Shown: positions 1 through 9,392, numbered from the stretch's first letter. The stretch is DNA of 64,000 nucleotides from NCEH01 sp040049195 (GCF_040049195.1 NZ_JBDZDL010000011.1), one strand, 5' to 3'. Made by a program: numbers and translations. Notes: generated by a model from the sequence alone, not told the origin.

Positions 1-525
1 GAGGGGCGTGTGGGTGGCCTTCCGGCTCAGGCGCACGTTCGGAAATGCCCGATGCGCGCTCGCCCGCCAGATGGTCATGTCGTAGTTGGCCTTCCCACCC
101 GTGCGCTGGCGCCCGCCAGGGCCGAGAAGCGCCACCCAGAAGCCGAAAGACAGTGCCGCAACGATGTGGGGTGGATCATCCCGATAGCCATCCCGGAAGA
201 GATCGGAACGCGCGGCCGCAACCCTGCTCTCCGTTCCAGCGTCGAGGCCCGCAGCCGGGTTGTCGTACCAGTCATCGCCATATTTCCGTGCCAGCTCCCG
301 GTGCATTGCATTGCGCAGAGCAACTTCCAGCCCTTGAAGGGGGCCGTAGAAAGCAGCACTCACAGCAGTGTTCCACGTATAGAGCTGAACGGCCCTCCCG
401 CGGTCTCCCCCAGCCCTCTGGACATATGTCGCCATCCGCTCCGGCGACAGCGATGTCTCCAGGGCATCGATCACGGCGTCGGTATAGGAGAAGGCATTCT
501 TGACTACTGCCCCCTGGTCACCCAT
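1..525 (-). CDS. Abi-like family protein, C-terminus off the window
   Basis: An open frame of 175 codons starts at an ATG at 525 and runs off the left edge without a stop. A GGAGGAG ribosome site lies 5 bases before the ATG. The translation carries the pattern of Abi-like (AbiD/AbiF-type) proteins: an early LYTWNTAVSAAFYGPLQGLE stretch, then ALRNAMH, YGDDWYD, and around residue 128 the SFGFWVALL motif. Members of this family are often linked to abortive phage infection, but many are uncharacterised, so the phage-defence role is inference. It sits at the edge of a defence-rich region. Longer frames on the opposite strand here are shadows. Confidence 0.72.
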   Translation of the reverse strand, partial: MGDQGAVVKNAFSYTDAVIDALETSLSPERMATYVQRAGGDRGRAVQLYTWNTAVSAAFYGPLQGLEVALRNAMHRELARKYGDDWYDNPAAGLDAGTESRVAAARSDLFRDGYRDDPPHIVAALSFGFWVALLGPGGRQRTGGKANYDMTIWRASAHRAFPNVRLSRKATHTPL

Positions 526-615
526 ATTCTCCTCCGTAAGCCCTGGGTCCGCCTCTGCCGTTGGCATGCGCCCGGGGCTCAGCTTTTCTGAAGCCATCTT
601 CCTTCCCAGTTCCAA

Positions 616-1137
616 TCACGCGGGTGCCTGATTGGCCGATGGCTTTGTCGCATTCGGCCTGTAACCGCGCTTGGCAACCGCTTTTCGCGCGGCTTTGGTC
701 TCTTCCTCCACTTGGCGGAATTCCGGTTCCAGCTCCTGCAGGCGCTTCACCAAGCCGGACAGATCGTAGGTGTTGCTGAGCTTGCCGCCGTTACTCGCGC
801 GCCGTTCAATGCGCCGAACCAACCCCTCTTGCTCTAATTCCGCGATGTAACGCTGGACCTGGCGGGGGCTTAGGCTCAGCCTCTGCGCGAGGGTTTCCTT
901 GCTGGGAAAGGGCTTGCGCTCCTTGTCCCACCAGAAATCGCAGAGCTGAAGAAGAACGGCGAGCTGTGTTGCGGTGAGGTTGAGGCGCCGCTGGGCCCGC
1001 AGCAGCAATGAGGGCACGACGCAGAACCCGAGGTCCATGACCTCCTTGCCCCACTTGTCGACCGAAGCTTTCTGTGTGGTCTTGGGCGGCGGCGCCGCCT
1101 GCTCACCCTCGGGCGGTTGCTGGGTTTCTGTGCTCAT
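616..1137 (-). CDS. Winged helix-turn-helix protein (HTH_36-like)
   Basis: A 173-residue protein beginning MSTETQQ; I chose the ATG at 1137 because a GGAG lies 8-9 bases upstream, and an in-frame upstream extension to 1212 has no ribosome site. Residues 1-30 are Pro/Gln-rich and probably disordered. Residues about 50-110 form a winged helix: LNLTATQLAVLLQLCDFWW, then SKETLAQRLSLSPRQVQRYI as helix-turn-helix and EGLVRRIERR leading to the wing. This resembles HTH_36 domains found in replication or plasmid regulatory proteins. The C-terminus is charged, with a possible short coiled coil. No partner gene is evident. A palindrome overlaps its leader, suggesting autoregulation. Function unknown. 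Confidence 0.7.
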   Translation of the reverse strand: MSTETQQPPEGEQAAPPPKTTQKASVDKWGKEVMDLGFCVVPSLLLRAQRRLNLTATQLAVLLQLCDFWWDKERKPFPSKETLAQRLSLSPRQVQRYIAELEQEGLVRRIERRASNGGKLSNTYDLSGLVKRLQELEPEFRQVEEETKAARKAVAKRGYRPNATKPSANQAPA

Positions 1138-1147
1138 GGTAATTTCT

Positions 1148-1161
1148 CCGTCAGTTGACGG
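1148..1161. promoter_or_regulatory. Inverted repeat overlapping the leader of the HTH gene
   Basis: CCGTCA-GT-TGACGG is a perfect 6+6 dyad with a 2-base centre. It lies 11-24 bases upstream of the ATG at 1137 and touches the ribosome site, so a dimer of the helix-turn-helix protein bound here could block its own expression. The operator role is inference; a 6-bp dyad can arise by chance in a GC-rich sequence. Confidence 0.35.
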
Positions 1162-1507
1162 ATCACAAATGCTCTGTGCTCGCACGAGAAACAAGCCGTG
1201 GCCACCGGTCATTCATGACCTCTGCCATGAGACCTAGGCGTCCGCAGGCCTCCCGACAAGGCCGTCTCCTGAAGAAGGACGCTCCTGATAATCGGATTAA
1301 CGGCAAGGGCAGATAAACGAGTATCTGCCCGGTATCGGTCGCCGATGTCCGGTGGGTCGGCCCCTTTTTGCTGTGGCCTGACCTCACCGCCCTTCCGATA
1401 ACCGCAGACACCGCGAGCTTGGGTGCTGGCGTCCTGGGCATGGGAACGCTTCAACCCAGACCACTCTCGCTCAAGCCCCAATCACTTGGCGAATGGAGAA
1501 TAGGCAT
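1162..1507. other. Intergenic region between divergent genes
   Basis: About 350 bases between the divergently read HTH gene and the S1/P1 nuclease gene. Short frames exist on the minus strand, but none has a convincing ribosome site or recognisable product. It presumably holds both promoters; I cannot assign clear -35/-10 boxes. Confidence 0.4.
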
Positions 1508-2452
1508 ATGCGCAAGGCGATCGCCCTCGGCACCTTCCTGGCCCTGCTCACCTTTTCACCGAAAGCTTTCGCGTGGTGGGACGGCGGCCATATGCAGATC
1601 GCCTATGTCGCCTACAAGCGCCTCGTTGCCCCTGTGCGGGACAAGGTCGACGCGCTTCTCAGGCGAAACCCCGACTATGCGAAGTGGACCTCGGGTGCGC
1701 CGAACGAGACGACAGCCAGGACGTGGGCGTTCGTGCATGCTGCGACCTGGGCCGACGACATCAAGACCAAGGAATATGGCTACGCGCGAGACAGCGCGAG
1801 CAGCCCGACCGGCAGCCAGAACATCGGCTACGCCGACCACAACCAGCACGCCTATTGGCACTACAAGGACCTGCCGTTCTCTCCGGATGGGACGCCTTTA
1901 CACGAACCCGACCCCGTTGACGCGGTCACGCAGCTGAAACTGATGATCGCGGCGCTCCCGCAAACCTCGGGCGCGTCCGACGACATTCGCTCCTATGACC
2001 TCGTCTGGATCCTCCACCTCGTCGGCGACGTCCACCAGCCGCTCCACGCCGTCTCCCGATACACCCGAGAGATCCCAAACGGCGACGCTGGCGGAAACGC
2101 GGAGAGTGTCATTCCGGCGACCGGTGAGACCGTCTCGCTTCACGCATATTGGGACCGCATGTTTGGGGGGTATTCATCCGCCTACGGCGCGATCTTCGAT
2201 GCCAGCGACCGCGGGGGCCTGGCGAGCGTCGTTCCGGACGCTCAGGCGGCGCAGGTGACCAATCCCGATGCCTGGGTCAGGGAAAGTGCCCGGCTCGCCG
2301 AGACGTTCGCCTACGCGCCTCCCGTCACTTTGGGCGCCAACGCCGTGCTCCTGACGCGCCAGTATGAAACCGATGCCCGCAACACCGCGCGCAACCAGGC
2401 AGCCTTGGCTGCGGCGCGGCTAGCGAACGTCCTCAACGCCACCCTGAAATAG
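1508..2452 (+). CDS. Exported S1/P1-type nuclease
   Basis: A 314-residue protein of the S1/P1 nuclease family, zinc enzymes that cut single-stranded DNA and RNA. Residues 1-22 form a Sec signal peptide ending AFA, giving a mature protein that begins with Trp; in this family the N-terminal Trp itself helps bind zinc, so the cleavage point fits. Zinc-ligand motifs are present: HAATWADD, YADHNQHAYWHY, WILHLVGDVHQPLH and SLHAYWDRM. The length suits a bacterial member. I start at ATG 1508 (GGAG 9 bases upstream) and not at the in-frame ATG 1493, which would put charged residues in front of the signal peptide. The product should act in the periplasm or outside the cell. It is probably not part of the defence operon that follows, which reads the other way. 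Confidence 0.88.
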   Translation: MRKAIALGTFLALLTFSPKAFAWWDGGHMQIAYVAYKRLVAPVRDKVDALLRRNPDYAKWTSGAPNETTARTWAFVHAATWADDIKTKEYGYARDSASSPTGSQNIGYADHNQHAYWHYKDLPFSPDGTPLHEPDPVDAVTQLKLMIAALPQTSGASDDIRSYDLVWILHLVGDVHQPLHAVSRYTREIPNGDAGGNAESVIPATGETVSLHAYWDRMFGGYSSAYGAIFDASDRGGLASVVPDAQAAQVTNPDAWVRESARLAETFAYAPPVTLGANAVLLTRQYETDARNTARNQAALAAARLANVLNATLK

Positions 2453-2554
2453 GTCGTTGATCCCGAACCAGAGCCGATGCGTCGGCGGAGTACCTGGAAG
2501 ATCGGTCGGACCGAAGCGCGGCGATCCGGAGACGGATCGGAAGCACGATCCGTC

Positions 2555-3859
2555 TTAGCCGCCCTTCCTGCCAAGACGCCGTCGCGCCTCGGCCAGCTCG
2601 TCGGCGGTAAAGAGAGGCGCGAACTCCGGACGCAGCGCAATGTCTTCGACGGAGAGATCCAGGCGATCCAAAGACGCCAACTTCGAGAGGCCCTCGGGTA
2701 TTTGGCCCGGCTCCAGTAGTGATTTGACAGTATCAACCGGCCCCAGACGGTCGATCATGCCCAAAAATCGCTGAGGTCGGTACCCCAGCTTTGAGGCTTC
2801 AGTGTATGTGTCACGAAGCTCACGCTCTAAAATCTTGATGTCAGGTGTGGGTTTAATTTTCGCCGGATCCGCCTGCTGCAGACTTTTCATCGCGACAGTA
2901 AAGTCAATAAGCGCATTGGCTCCATCACCGGAGTATTTCTCGAAGAGCTGAGGAGCAATCGTCGTGAGAGCGGCTACGCCGGCCTTCCCAAGCTGAAGGA
3001 GCGGAAAACCGTCCAATCGGACATGCTTCACCTTCCGGACAAAACTGATCGTTGGCCCGTGATAATCCGTCACAAAGTAGATGCCATCAAACACCGGGCT
3101 CCCAGATGACATATCGAAATCGATTAGATATTCGCCGTTCCGAAGTTCATCAGTCCAACCCTGATACTGCTCAAGATCTTTCAGGCCTGGATTTTCTTTG
3201 ACAAGGGCCGCCGTTTCACGAGCTCCTGCCTCGTCGATGTGCTCGGACCAAAACGCAAGCCGCAACTTGTTCCACGATGGATGACCCGGAGCCTGCTGGT
3301 AGGATTGGAGCAAATCTGACGAAAGGCGCGCGCCTGGAGGAGCTGAGCGCGCGCGACGCTTCCACAGCTCTGTTGCGATCTTCAGGTGAGTGTCCTCAAT
3401 GGGATATGCGTCGCGCAGGCGACGGTCGAACCACTCCTCGATGTTCTTGAGCACGACAGGGTCTGTCACGAGGATATTGGCCTCAGCCCAGCTTCCGAGT
3501 TCGGCACCTTCAACTGCTAGACCATTCGTCGACGCGTTAGACGAGCCGATCACGGCCGCCTTCGGTGTCCAATAAACCTTGGCATGCAGACGCGGATCCG
3601 AAAACACCCGCTCCTTCGGCAACAATTTGATGATCGCGCCTATCTCGTCCGGATTGCAGGCGCCTGAATCGAGATTGCAGATAATTCTGACGTCGAAGCC
3701 GGATCGACCTACCCCGAGCCGTTCGCGCGCATCCTTTCCCCAGAACGCAACTGCCAGCTTCGCGTGACTAGCGGTCGCCAGCATCGCGGTGATCTCAGTG
3801 AGTGCATCTTTTTCGTCTAGGAACTGCAAACTCGCTTCACCGCGCACAGCTTTGCTCAC
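2555..3859 (-). CDS. PLD-like (HxK) nuclease-family protein, candidate phosphorothioation-linked effector
   Basis: The protein is about 434 residues from a GTG at 3859 (a GGGGGTG lies 5-12 bases upstream); a TTG at 4084 would add 75 low-complexity residues and looks spurious. Residues about 15-110 form a phospholipase-D-like domain with one HxK motif: RLHAKVYW (His 92, Lys 94), followed by VIGSSNASTNGLA. The Asp usually seven residues after the His is replaced (Pro here), so activity is uncertain. Single-motif PLD proteins work as dimers, as in Nuc or the BfiI nuclease. The remaining about 300 residues are not recognised. It lies about 300 bases after the ssp genes on the same strand; the gap 3860-4156 shows no gene. 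A role in cutting unmodified DNA is inference from position. Confidence 0.65.
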   Translation of the reverse strand: MSKAVRGEASLQFLDEKDALTEITAMLATASHAKLAVAFWGKDARERLGVGRSGFDVRIICNLDSGACNPDEIGAIIKLLPKERVFSDPRLHAKVYWTPKAAVIGSSNASTNGLAVEGAELGSWAEANILVTDPVVLKNIEEWFDRRLRDAYPIEDTHLKIATELWKRRARSAPPGARLSSDLLQSYQQAPGHPSWNKLRLAFWSEHIDEAGARETAALVKENPGLKDLEQYQGWTDELRNGEYLIDFDMSSGSPVFDGIYFVTDYHGPTISFVRKVKHVRLDGFPLLQLGKAGVAALTTIAPQLFEKYSGDGANALIDFTVAMKSLQQADPAKIKPTPDIKILERELRDTYTEASKLGYRPQRFLGMIDRLGPVDTVKSLLEPGQIPEGLSKLASLDRLDLSVEDIALRPEFAPLFTADELAEARRRLGRKGG

Positions 3860-4156
3860 GTCAGTCACCCCCCGGTGGTCTTCGGCAACAGAGCCGACCG
3901 GAGACCTTTGCACGGGCGAAGGCGATGACTCAACCGTGGGCGGCCCCCTCTCTGCCAGGGAAAAGCCATCGCCATGGCTCCAAGATCGGACCACCTGCGG
4001 ACGCCGCTCTGTGAAGCGCGCACCACCGCCGCGTCCCAGGTGGACATTGCCTTTGCTCTCGAAAGCCAAGGCAATGAAGGGCAACCGCGCGCTCGGGAAA
4101 GGATATGCTGCACGGCCAGCCTGGACCGGAGTGGCACGCGGCGTCGGCTTCGACGC

Positions 4157-4981
4157 CTAAATCGAGCAAACCAGGCAACCGTCGCGTAGGTGTGGCGCGT
4201 CTTCGGGCTCCAAGCTCGCGAGCACCTGCACTAGCGGAAGGTTGCGCCGCCGGGCCTTGCGTTTCGCCTCGATCGCTTCGTGGTGCGCTTTGATTTCGGC
4301 GATACGCTCCGGGCGGGACAGTTCGCGAAGAGTTTCGTTCTGGCTCCAGTAGAACTGTTCCCCGAATTCGACCGTTCGCTCCTCGTAATCCTGAGCAAGC
4401 TTGAAGTACTCTGGATGAATCTCCAAGAGGCGGACCCACTCAATCTTCTGCTGGTAGAAGCAGAAGTAGCATCCGGACCGTGAGCGCCCCCACTCCATGT
4501 AGGGCGGCAGCCCTAGCCCAGAGTCCTCGAGGATGCGAATGATGTCAGCGCGGACCAGTCCGTCCTCCTGGAAAGGGTAGACTGCTTTGATGTTCGGCTT
4601 AGTGCTGATGTAGCCGACGCGGTCCTCGTCGGCGCGCAGGCCCACATAGTTGATGACCGGCCCGTCGCCGACATAGTCCTCGAACGGCTTTAACTTCATC
4701 ATCTTAGTGCACCAGCGCCGATGGTTGGAAGGCAGCATTCCCCGGTAGATCTTCAGCCAGTGGTCGAAGGGCTTGTCCGGGGTGGTGCGAACGATGGGCT
4801 TGCCCAGGATAGCCTGCAGCCGGGCGATGTAGTCCATCGTCTCGGGCAGTTCCTTGTCAGTGTCGTGGAAGATGTATTCCACGTCGGGGATCCGGTCTCG
4901 GAGGTAAATAGCCAGCGCCGCGCTGTCCTTACCGCCGGATAGGCTAAGGACGTGGCGGACTTCGGCGCCTGCTGCGCTCAC
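4157..4981 (-). CDS. sspD: SspD-like PP-loop ATP pyrophosphatase / PAPS reductase-family sulfurtransferase
   Basis: This 274-residue protein belongs to the PAPS reductase / DndC superfamily. It has a PP-loop SGGKDS at residues 15-20 for adenylation, and cysteines in RRWCTK (91) and SGCYFC (171, 174), plus a C-terminal CLVC pair, which together could hold an iron-sulfur cluster as in DndC. In phosphorothioation systems this enzyme activates the DNA phosphate for sulfur insertion using sulfur from the cysteine desulfurase. Its GTG start overlaps the stop of the ATPase gene (GTGA), indicating translational coupling. The gene order desulfurase, DUF4007, ATPase, PP-loop protein is the SspABCD order, not DndBCDE. 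Confidence 0.85.
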   Translation of the reverse strand: MSAAGAEVRHVLSLSGGKDSAALAIYLRDRIPDVEYIFHDTDKELPETMDYIARLQAILGKPIVRTTPDKPFDHWLKIYRGMLPSNHRRWCTKMMKLKPFEDYVGDGPVINYVGLRADEDRVGYISTKPNIKAVYPFQEDGLVRADIIRILEDSGLGLPPYMEWGRSRSGCYFCFYQQKIEWVRLLEIHPEYFKLAQDYEERTVEFGEQFYWSQNETLRELSRPERIAEIKAHHEAIEAKRKARRRNLPLVQVLASLEPEDAPHLRDGCLVCSI

Positions 4982-7900
4982 AGTGAGCCTCCCGCATTCT
5001 GATCGCCGGCGCCATCGGCTGGTTCGTCCTTCATCTTCGGCATAACGCGCCAGAGGACCTCCGCTGCCAGCTGCAGCCGAAGGCCCTCGTCCGTCCCCAA
5101 CAGGGCGTCGATCATCTTCACCCGCTCTTCCAGCTCGGCGCTTAGCGGTGGGCGGTGCAGAACATGCACCCGCTCTTCGCCGGTGGCCGGTGTTAGGCTC
5201 AGGCGCAGGGCGTCGACATCTGGTCGCAGGTCCTGGTCCCGGTGCGCGAAGGCGGCATGTTCGACGCGATAAAAGGTTTCAGCTAGGACGCCAACCTCTT
5301 CGACGAAACGCACCTCATCCCCCGGCCCCCACTTCTGGGGCGGGCGTGAGACCACATAGGCCGCCAAGGACTCGATCCACAGTTCATCACTGAGTTGGGG
5401 GTCTCGCAGGCGCAGCGCGAAGGCCCGTAGACGCGGCTCCCGGGCGGCCAGGGACACGCGGGCCGCGCGCTTGGCGATCGCGTTGCGGTCTATTCGTCCC
5501 TCGACCTGGCCCAGCGCTGCGGCCACTCGCGTCGACAACCGGCCTATCAGCCGCGCGTAGGCGGCGCGGAGCTCTTCGATGGCCAGACGCAACGCATCAA
5601 CGAACTTGCGCGCCTCATCGCACTCAGCCGGCCGGTCCACGGGGAACGCTTGCAGGCCGCAGGCCACCGGCAGGTCGCGGAAGATGAGCGTGGCGGGCTC
5701 GCGCGCCTTGATGAGCGCGTCCCGGACCGACGCAGCCGTCGGCGAGAGTGCGCCGGCGCGGCGCACGTAGTCCGGAAGTTCGGCAGCGAATTCGCAGAGG
5801 GGCACGACCACGTCCAGGAGTTCGGCGCGCCGGGCATCCAAATCGCGCGCAAAGGCGTCGGCCAAGCGCGCAAAGACCTCGGCGCGCACCCCGGCCACAC
5901 GACAGTGCTGAATGGCGAAGTCGCGCGGCTGCTTGAGCATACGCATGAAGTCGTCCGGTCCGAAGCTGGGAATGAAAGTCCCATCCTCGTAGACAGCGTA
6001 CTCGTGGGCGCCAAGCTTGAGCACGAACGCCAGAAGCAGTGGTGTCACGCCATCGCGCGCGCCGATCGCGCCGCCTCGCAGGGCGGCCAGGACCTCGGAG
6101 GCCGGAACTGGATCGCCGCTTCCGTCTGCAATGCCCGCTCGCAACGCGGTCAGGGCAGGCTTCAGGTGGAGAGGATCATCGTCGGGCTCGGCGAGCGTCC
6201 ACCCCGCTTCCGTCTCGATATGGAGCCCGCCCTTCCGCAACACCGAAAGGTACATCGACCGTTCCGGCGGGGCCTTTCGCGAGTCCAGGCCAAAGGCTTC
6301 CCGATCGGGGGCCTTGAACATGCCCTCGACAAGCCGCTGGCGCGCCGCAGCCGCTGCGCTGCTCAGGGTGTTGCGGTTGAGAAGCTCATTGGCGATGCGC
6401 GGCGCGTCGTGGAAGCGCGCGTCGCAGAGGTCCGACAGCCCGTGAAGCAGGCCCCGTTCAAACTCCTTGGCCTCTCCGCCCACAAACCAGGCCATCGCGC
6501 CGCTTCGCGTGCGCAGGCCGGAGCGCGCGGCGAGCTTGGTGGTGAGCGCGCGCCGGGCGCTCGAAAGCTGACGCGCCACCTCCGAGGCCGCGTATGCGTC
6601 ATGCGCCAGTTCGGGCACATGATCCCTTACCCATTGCCAGTGCAGGATGTCCACCAGTTCCGATCCGAGGTCACCCAGTGCCTGCCCGACACCGACCACC
6701 ACGTCCGGGCGCTCCCTGAAGAGTCCGGCCTTGAGAGCTTTGAGGACGTTCGCGCGATCGGCCTTGGTGTCCGCCAGGGCGACGAGCACAAGGCCGTCCG
6801 CCGCCGTCGGCTCGTCTAGGGCGGCGGTGAGATCGCTGGATGTGACGTAGCGGACTTCGAACCACCGCATGGTCCCCCAGCGGATATAGTGGCCACGCGC
6901 CAGAAGGGGCGACGGATCGAGGTAGGGGATCAGATGCGACGCCACCGCCGTCAGCGCGGGCGTTTCGCGGACCGCCGTCTCCAGCGCGGCCTTAAGATTC
7001 ACACTGGTGTTCGGCCAAAGACGATAGCCCGCTTGACCACCCCGGCGATGCAGCAAACCGCGGTCCACAAGGACTTCCAGTGCAGCCTCGGTGTCGGCGA
7101 CCGCCTGTGGAACCAGGCAGGCCGAAAGGGCGCGGTTCGTGGGCAGCAGGTCTTCGGCGTCGAGTAGATTCAGGACCGCCACGGCCTTCAGGGTCCGTCG
7201 CTCCGCGTCTGACAGGTCTTCGGCGGTGTCGACAGTCGCGGATATGCGCAGCCAGTGGGTCTCGTAGCTTCGACCGGACAACCGATGACCGAACGTGCTG
7301 CGGATGTAATCGTAGAACTCCGGGAGGCCATACCAGGCGTCCGCGGCGATGGGTCGATCGGCAAACGCCTTGAGCGCGAACGGCTCGTCCGACAGTAGGA
7401 ACCCGAATAGGGAGCGCTCGTGCTGACCATAGCGGGCGAAGAAGCGCACGAGGGCCGGCAACAGCGTTGGATGTATGGGATACAGAGGGACGGCGTCCAG
7501 TCCCAGGACGGCGGTCGCGCCGCCGGCAAGCCAGCCCATCGACGCTGTCGCCTTGACGACCGCGCGCGCCGCGTTCGTCACCTTTTCGCTGTGCCGCGCC
7601 GGCTGCACGCCGAGCGCGCCAGCGACAAGGGCGGCCGTGTGGGCAAGCGGCTGATCGAAGGTGATGTCCCCAAACCGGCCTCCCACCTTGTCCCACTCGT
7701 GACGCACCGCACGCGGCAGAGCCTCAGCGTAGGCCTGGAAGCCCTGGTGCAGCAGGTTCAGGAAGAGGAACGGACGCGACGCGCTCTCCATGGCCTGATC
7801 AGCGATCTTCTGGAACACGAAGACGTCTTCGGCCTGAGGGTTCTGCGCCGCGTATTCGAGGAGCTTGCCGAACTCATCGACGATGAGAACCAAGCCTGCC

Positions 7901-8430
7901 CCCTCCTTGTCCGCCACGGCGCGCACGTCCTCGATCAGGGTCTCGATATCCAGGACCGTTCCGCCCGATTGGGCGAGGACGTTGGCCCGGGCGCAGAGCG
8001 CGACCAAGGCCTTACCCTTGCGACCCACCCGCCGCTCGAGAGACTTGGCCACCCCACGGGCGATCGACGCGACGAGCGGCTCGCGCGATCCCGTGACCAG
8101 GACGGGCCAGAGGCGCGGGGTCTCTGGCCATCCCACTTCCCGTGCGATCCGCTCGGTCGGTCCGGAGTGCGGATCCGACAGGAGGTGGGCGAGCGCCAGG
8201 GCGAAGGAGGATTTGCCCACACCGTAGTCGCCCGTCACGCGCCAAGCCCGCAACCCCGACTGCGGCTTCAGGCAATCTGCGATCCGCTGGAAATGCTGAG
8301 CCGTGGCCGGTGTGACGATGTAGCCTGTCAAGGCCTTCGGATCATAGAAGTCACGCTCAAGCTGTGCCGAGCGGAGAAAGCGATCTGGCGTGTGAAAGAG
8401 ATCGCGAATATGCTTTGGGGCGGAGGTCAC
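4978..8430 (-). CDS. sspC: SspC-like large P-loop ATPase of the phosphorothioation system
   Basis: A 1150-residue protein with a Walker A motif GDYGVGKS at residues 67-74 and a Walker B LVLIVDEFGK near 180. The remainder is long, largely helical and has no domain I recognise, consistent with the SspC ATPase of single-stranded phosphorothioation systems, which is thought to cooperate with the SspB nickase during modification. It starts at a GTG that overlaps the stop of the DUF4007 gene (GTGA) and ends overlapping the start of sspD, so three genes are translationally coupled. Assignment as SspC rests on size, ATPase motifs and operon position. Confidence 0.82.
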   Translation of the reverse strand: MTSAPKHIRDLFHTPDRFLRSAQLERDFYDPKALTGYIVTPATAQHFQRIADCLKPQSGLRAWRVTGDYGVGKSSFALALAHLLSDPHSGPTERIAREVGWPETPRLWPVLVTGSREPLVASIARGVAKSLERRVGRKGKALVALCARANVLAQSGGTVLDIETLIEDVRAVADKEGAGLVLIVDEFGKLLEYAAQNPQAEDVFVFQKIADQAMESASRPFLFLNLLHQGFQAYAEALPRAVRHEWDKVGGRFGDITFDQPLAHTAALVAGALGVQPARHSEKVTNAARAVVKATASMGWLAGGATAVLGLDAVPLYPIHPTLLPALVRFFARYGQHERSLFGFLLSDEPFALKAFADRPIAADAWYGLPEFYDYIRSTFGHRLSGRSYETHWLRISATVDTAEDLSDAERRTLKAVAVLNLLDAEDLLPTNRALSACLVPQAVADTEAALEVLVDRGLLHRRGGQAGYRLWPNTSVNLKAALETAVRETPALTAVASHLIPYLDPSPLLARGHYIRWGTMRWFEVRYVTSSDLTAALDEPTAADGLVLVALADTKADRANVLKALKAGLFRERPDVVVGVGQALGDLGSELVDILHWQWVRDHVPELAHDAYAASEVARQLSSARRALTTKLAARSGLRTRSGAMAWFVGGEAKEFERGLLHGLSDLCDARFHDAPRIANELLNRNTLSSAAAAARQRLVEGMFKAPDREAFGLDSRKAPPERSMYLSVLRKGGLHIETEAGWTLAEPDDDPLHLKPALTALRAGIADGSGDPVPASEVLAALRGGAIGARDGVTPLLLAFVLKLGAHEYAVYEDGTFIPSFGPDDFMRMLKQPRDFAIQHCRVAGVRAEVFARLADAFARDLDARRAELLDVVVPLCEFAAELPDYVRRAGALSPTAASVRDALIKAREPATLIFRDLPVACGLQAFPVDRPAECDEARKFVDALRLAIEELRAAYARLIGRLSTRVAAALGQVEGRIDRNAIAKRAARVSLAAREPRLRAFALRLRDPQLSDELWIESLAAYVVSRPPQKWGPGDEVRFVEEVGVLAETFYRVEHAAFAHRDQDLRPDVDALRLSLTPATGEERVHVLHRPPLSAELEERVKMIDALLGTDEGLRLQLAAEVLWRVMPKMKDEPADGAGDQNAGGSL

Positions 8431-9383
8431 GTGCCCACCTCTTCGGCATAGACATCATCAAGGCTCGGGCCGTCGCCGTCTCGGAAAAGCTGTCCCTCGA
8501 TCGCGGAGGGCTGGAAGGTGAAGCCGCGGCTCGCTGACGACACTGGAGCGCCTTCCACGCGGGCGCGCACATCGTGCTCCGGGAGCTTGAACAACTGGCC
8601 CGGCGAGGCCGGCGCCATGGCCACGGTGCGCAGGTTCAGCGCCGGATCCGTGCCCGCGAAGCGGCGCCAATAGTCGTGCAGGCAGTAGTCGAAGAGGGTT
8701 TGGCCAATTTCCGGTTTCGCCTCGCGCCGGAAGCCGTAGACCGTCTCCCAGCGCCCGCCGTCGCTCTGCCGCGCACCCAGATTCACCAGGAGCTGCAGGT
8801 CGACGAGCGGGCCGTCGAGCGAGTCCTCCACCGCCGCGCTCGCCCCGCGCACCGGATGATACATGTGAAGGAAGACATCAAGATGCTGGCGCAGCGTGAC
8901 GTCGGAGTGATCGAACCCCATGCGTACGGATTGCGCCCTGAAGGCACGGAATGCTTCTCCATGTGTGAACTCCGGATAGGGCCAGTGGCCCAGCAGGAAT
9001 CGCCAGGCAAATAAGGGACCTTCGTCGCGTGAGGCAATGTTCCAATGCAGCAGCCAGAGCGTGCGGACGTCCTCTAGATAAGGATCGTGACCCGCCTCCT
9101 CGTTGAAGATCGCCTCCCCGAAATCGGTGATCTCCAGGGTGCGGTCCCGCCCGACCGGCCGCGCCACGCCCGTGACCTCGACCCAAAACTTGAGAGCGCG
9201 CACCATATTCTTACCCAGACCCAGCACCACCATGGCCTTGTCGTCGTCGACGAAGGTCCGCGGATCGGCCTTTACCGCCCGATATGCCTTAGGCAGCCAG
9301 GCGTATCGGCAGGCGAAGGTCTCGTGGCCGGAGAACCTCAGCCCATTAAGATCGGCGGCCTCGAAAGTGTGGATGTCGCTCAA
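8427..9383 (-). CDS. sspB: SspB-like DUF4007 protein (DNA nickase component)
   Basis: A 318-residue DUF4007 protein. The family signature is present near the N-terminus: LRFSGHETFACRYAWLPK at residues about 15-32, followed by a winged-helix-like region (MVRALKFWVEVTGV, TLEITDFGEAIF). In the SspABCD system SspB is a DUF4007 protein with DNA-nicking activity needed for strand-specific phosphorothioate insertion. The start codon is TTG at 9383 with AGGA just upstream, 9 bases after the desulfurase stop; the end overlaps sspC. DUF4007 also occurs in other modification islands, but the four-gene neighbourhood makes SspB the best reading. Confidence 0.85.
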   Translation of the reverse strand: MSDIHTFEAADLNGLRFSGHETFACRYAWLPKAYRAVKADPRTFVDDDKAMVVLGLGKNMVRALKFWVEVTGVARPVGRDRTLEITDFGEAIFNEEAGHDPYLEDVRTLWLLHWNIASRDEGPLFAWRFLLGHWPYPEFTHGEAFRAFRAQSVRMGFDHSDVTLRQHLDVFLHMYHPVRGASAAVEDSLDGPLVDLQLLVNLGARQSDGGRWETVYGFRREAKPEIGQTLFDYCLHDYWRRFAGTDPALNLRTVAMAPASPGQLFKLPEHDVRARVEGAPVSSASRGFTFQPSAIEGQLFRDGDGPSLDDVYAEEVGT

Positions 9384-9392
9384 GATGCGGTC

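Noticed and set aside
5650..6819. 389-codon plus-strand frame inside sspC
   Set aside because: Shadow of the ATPase gene, Arg/Gly-rich.
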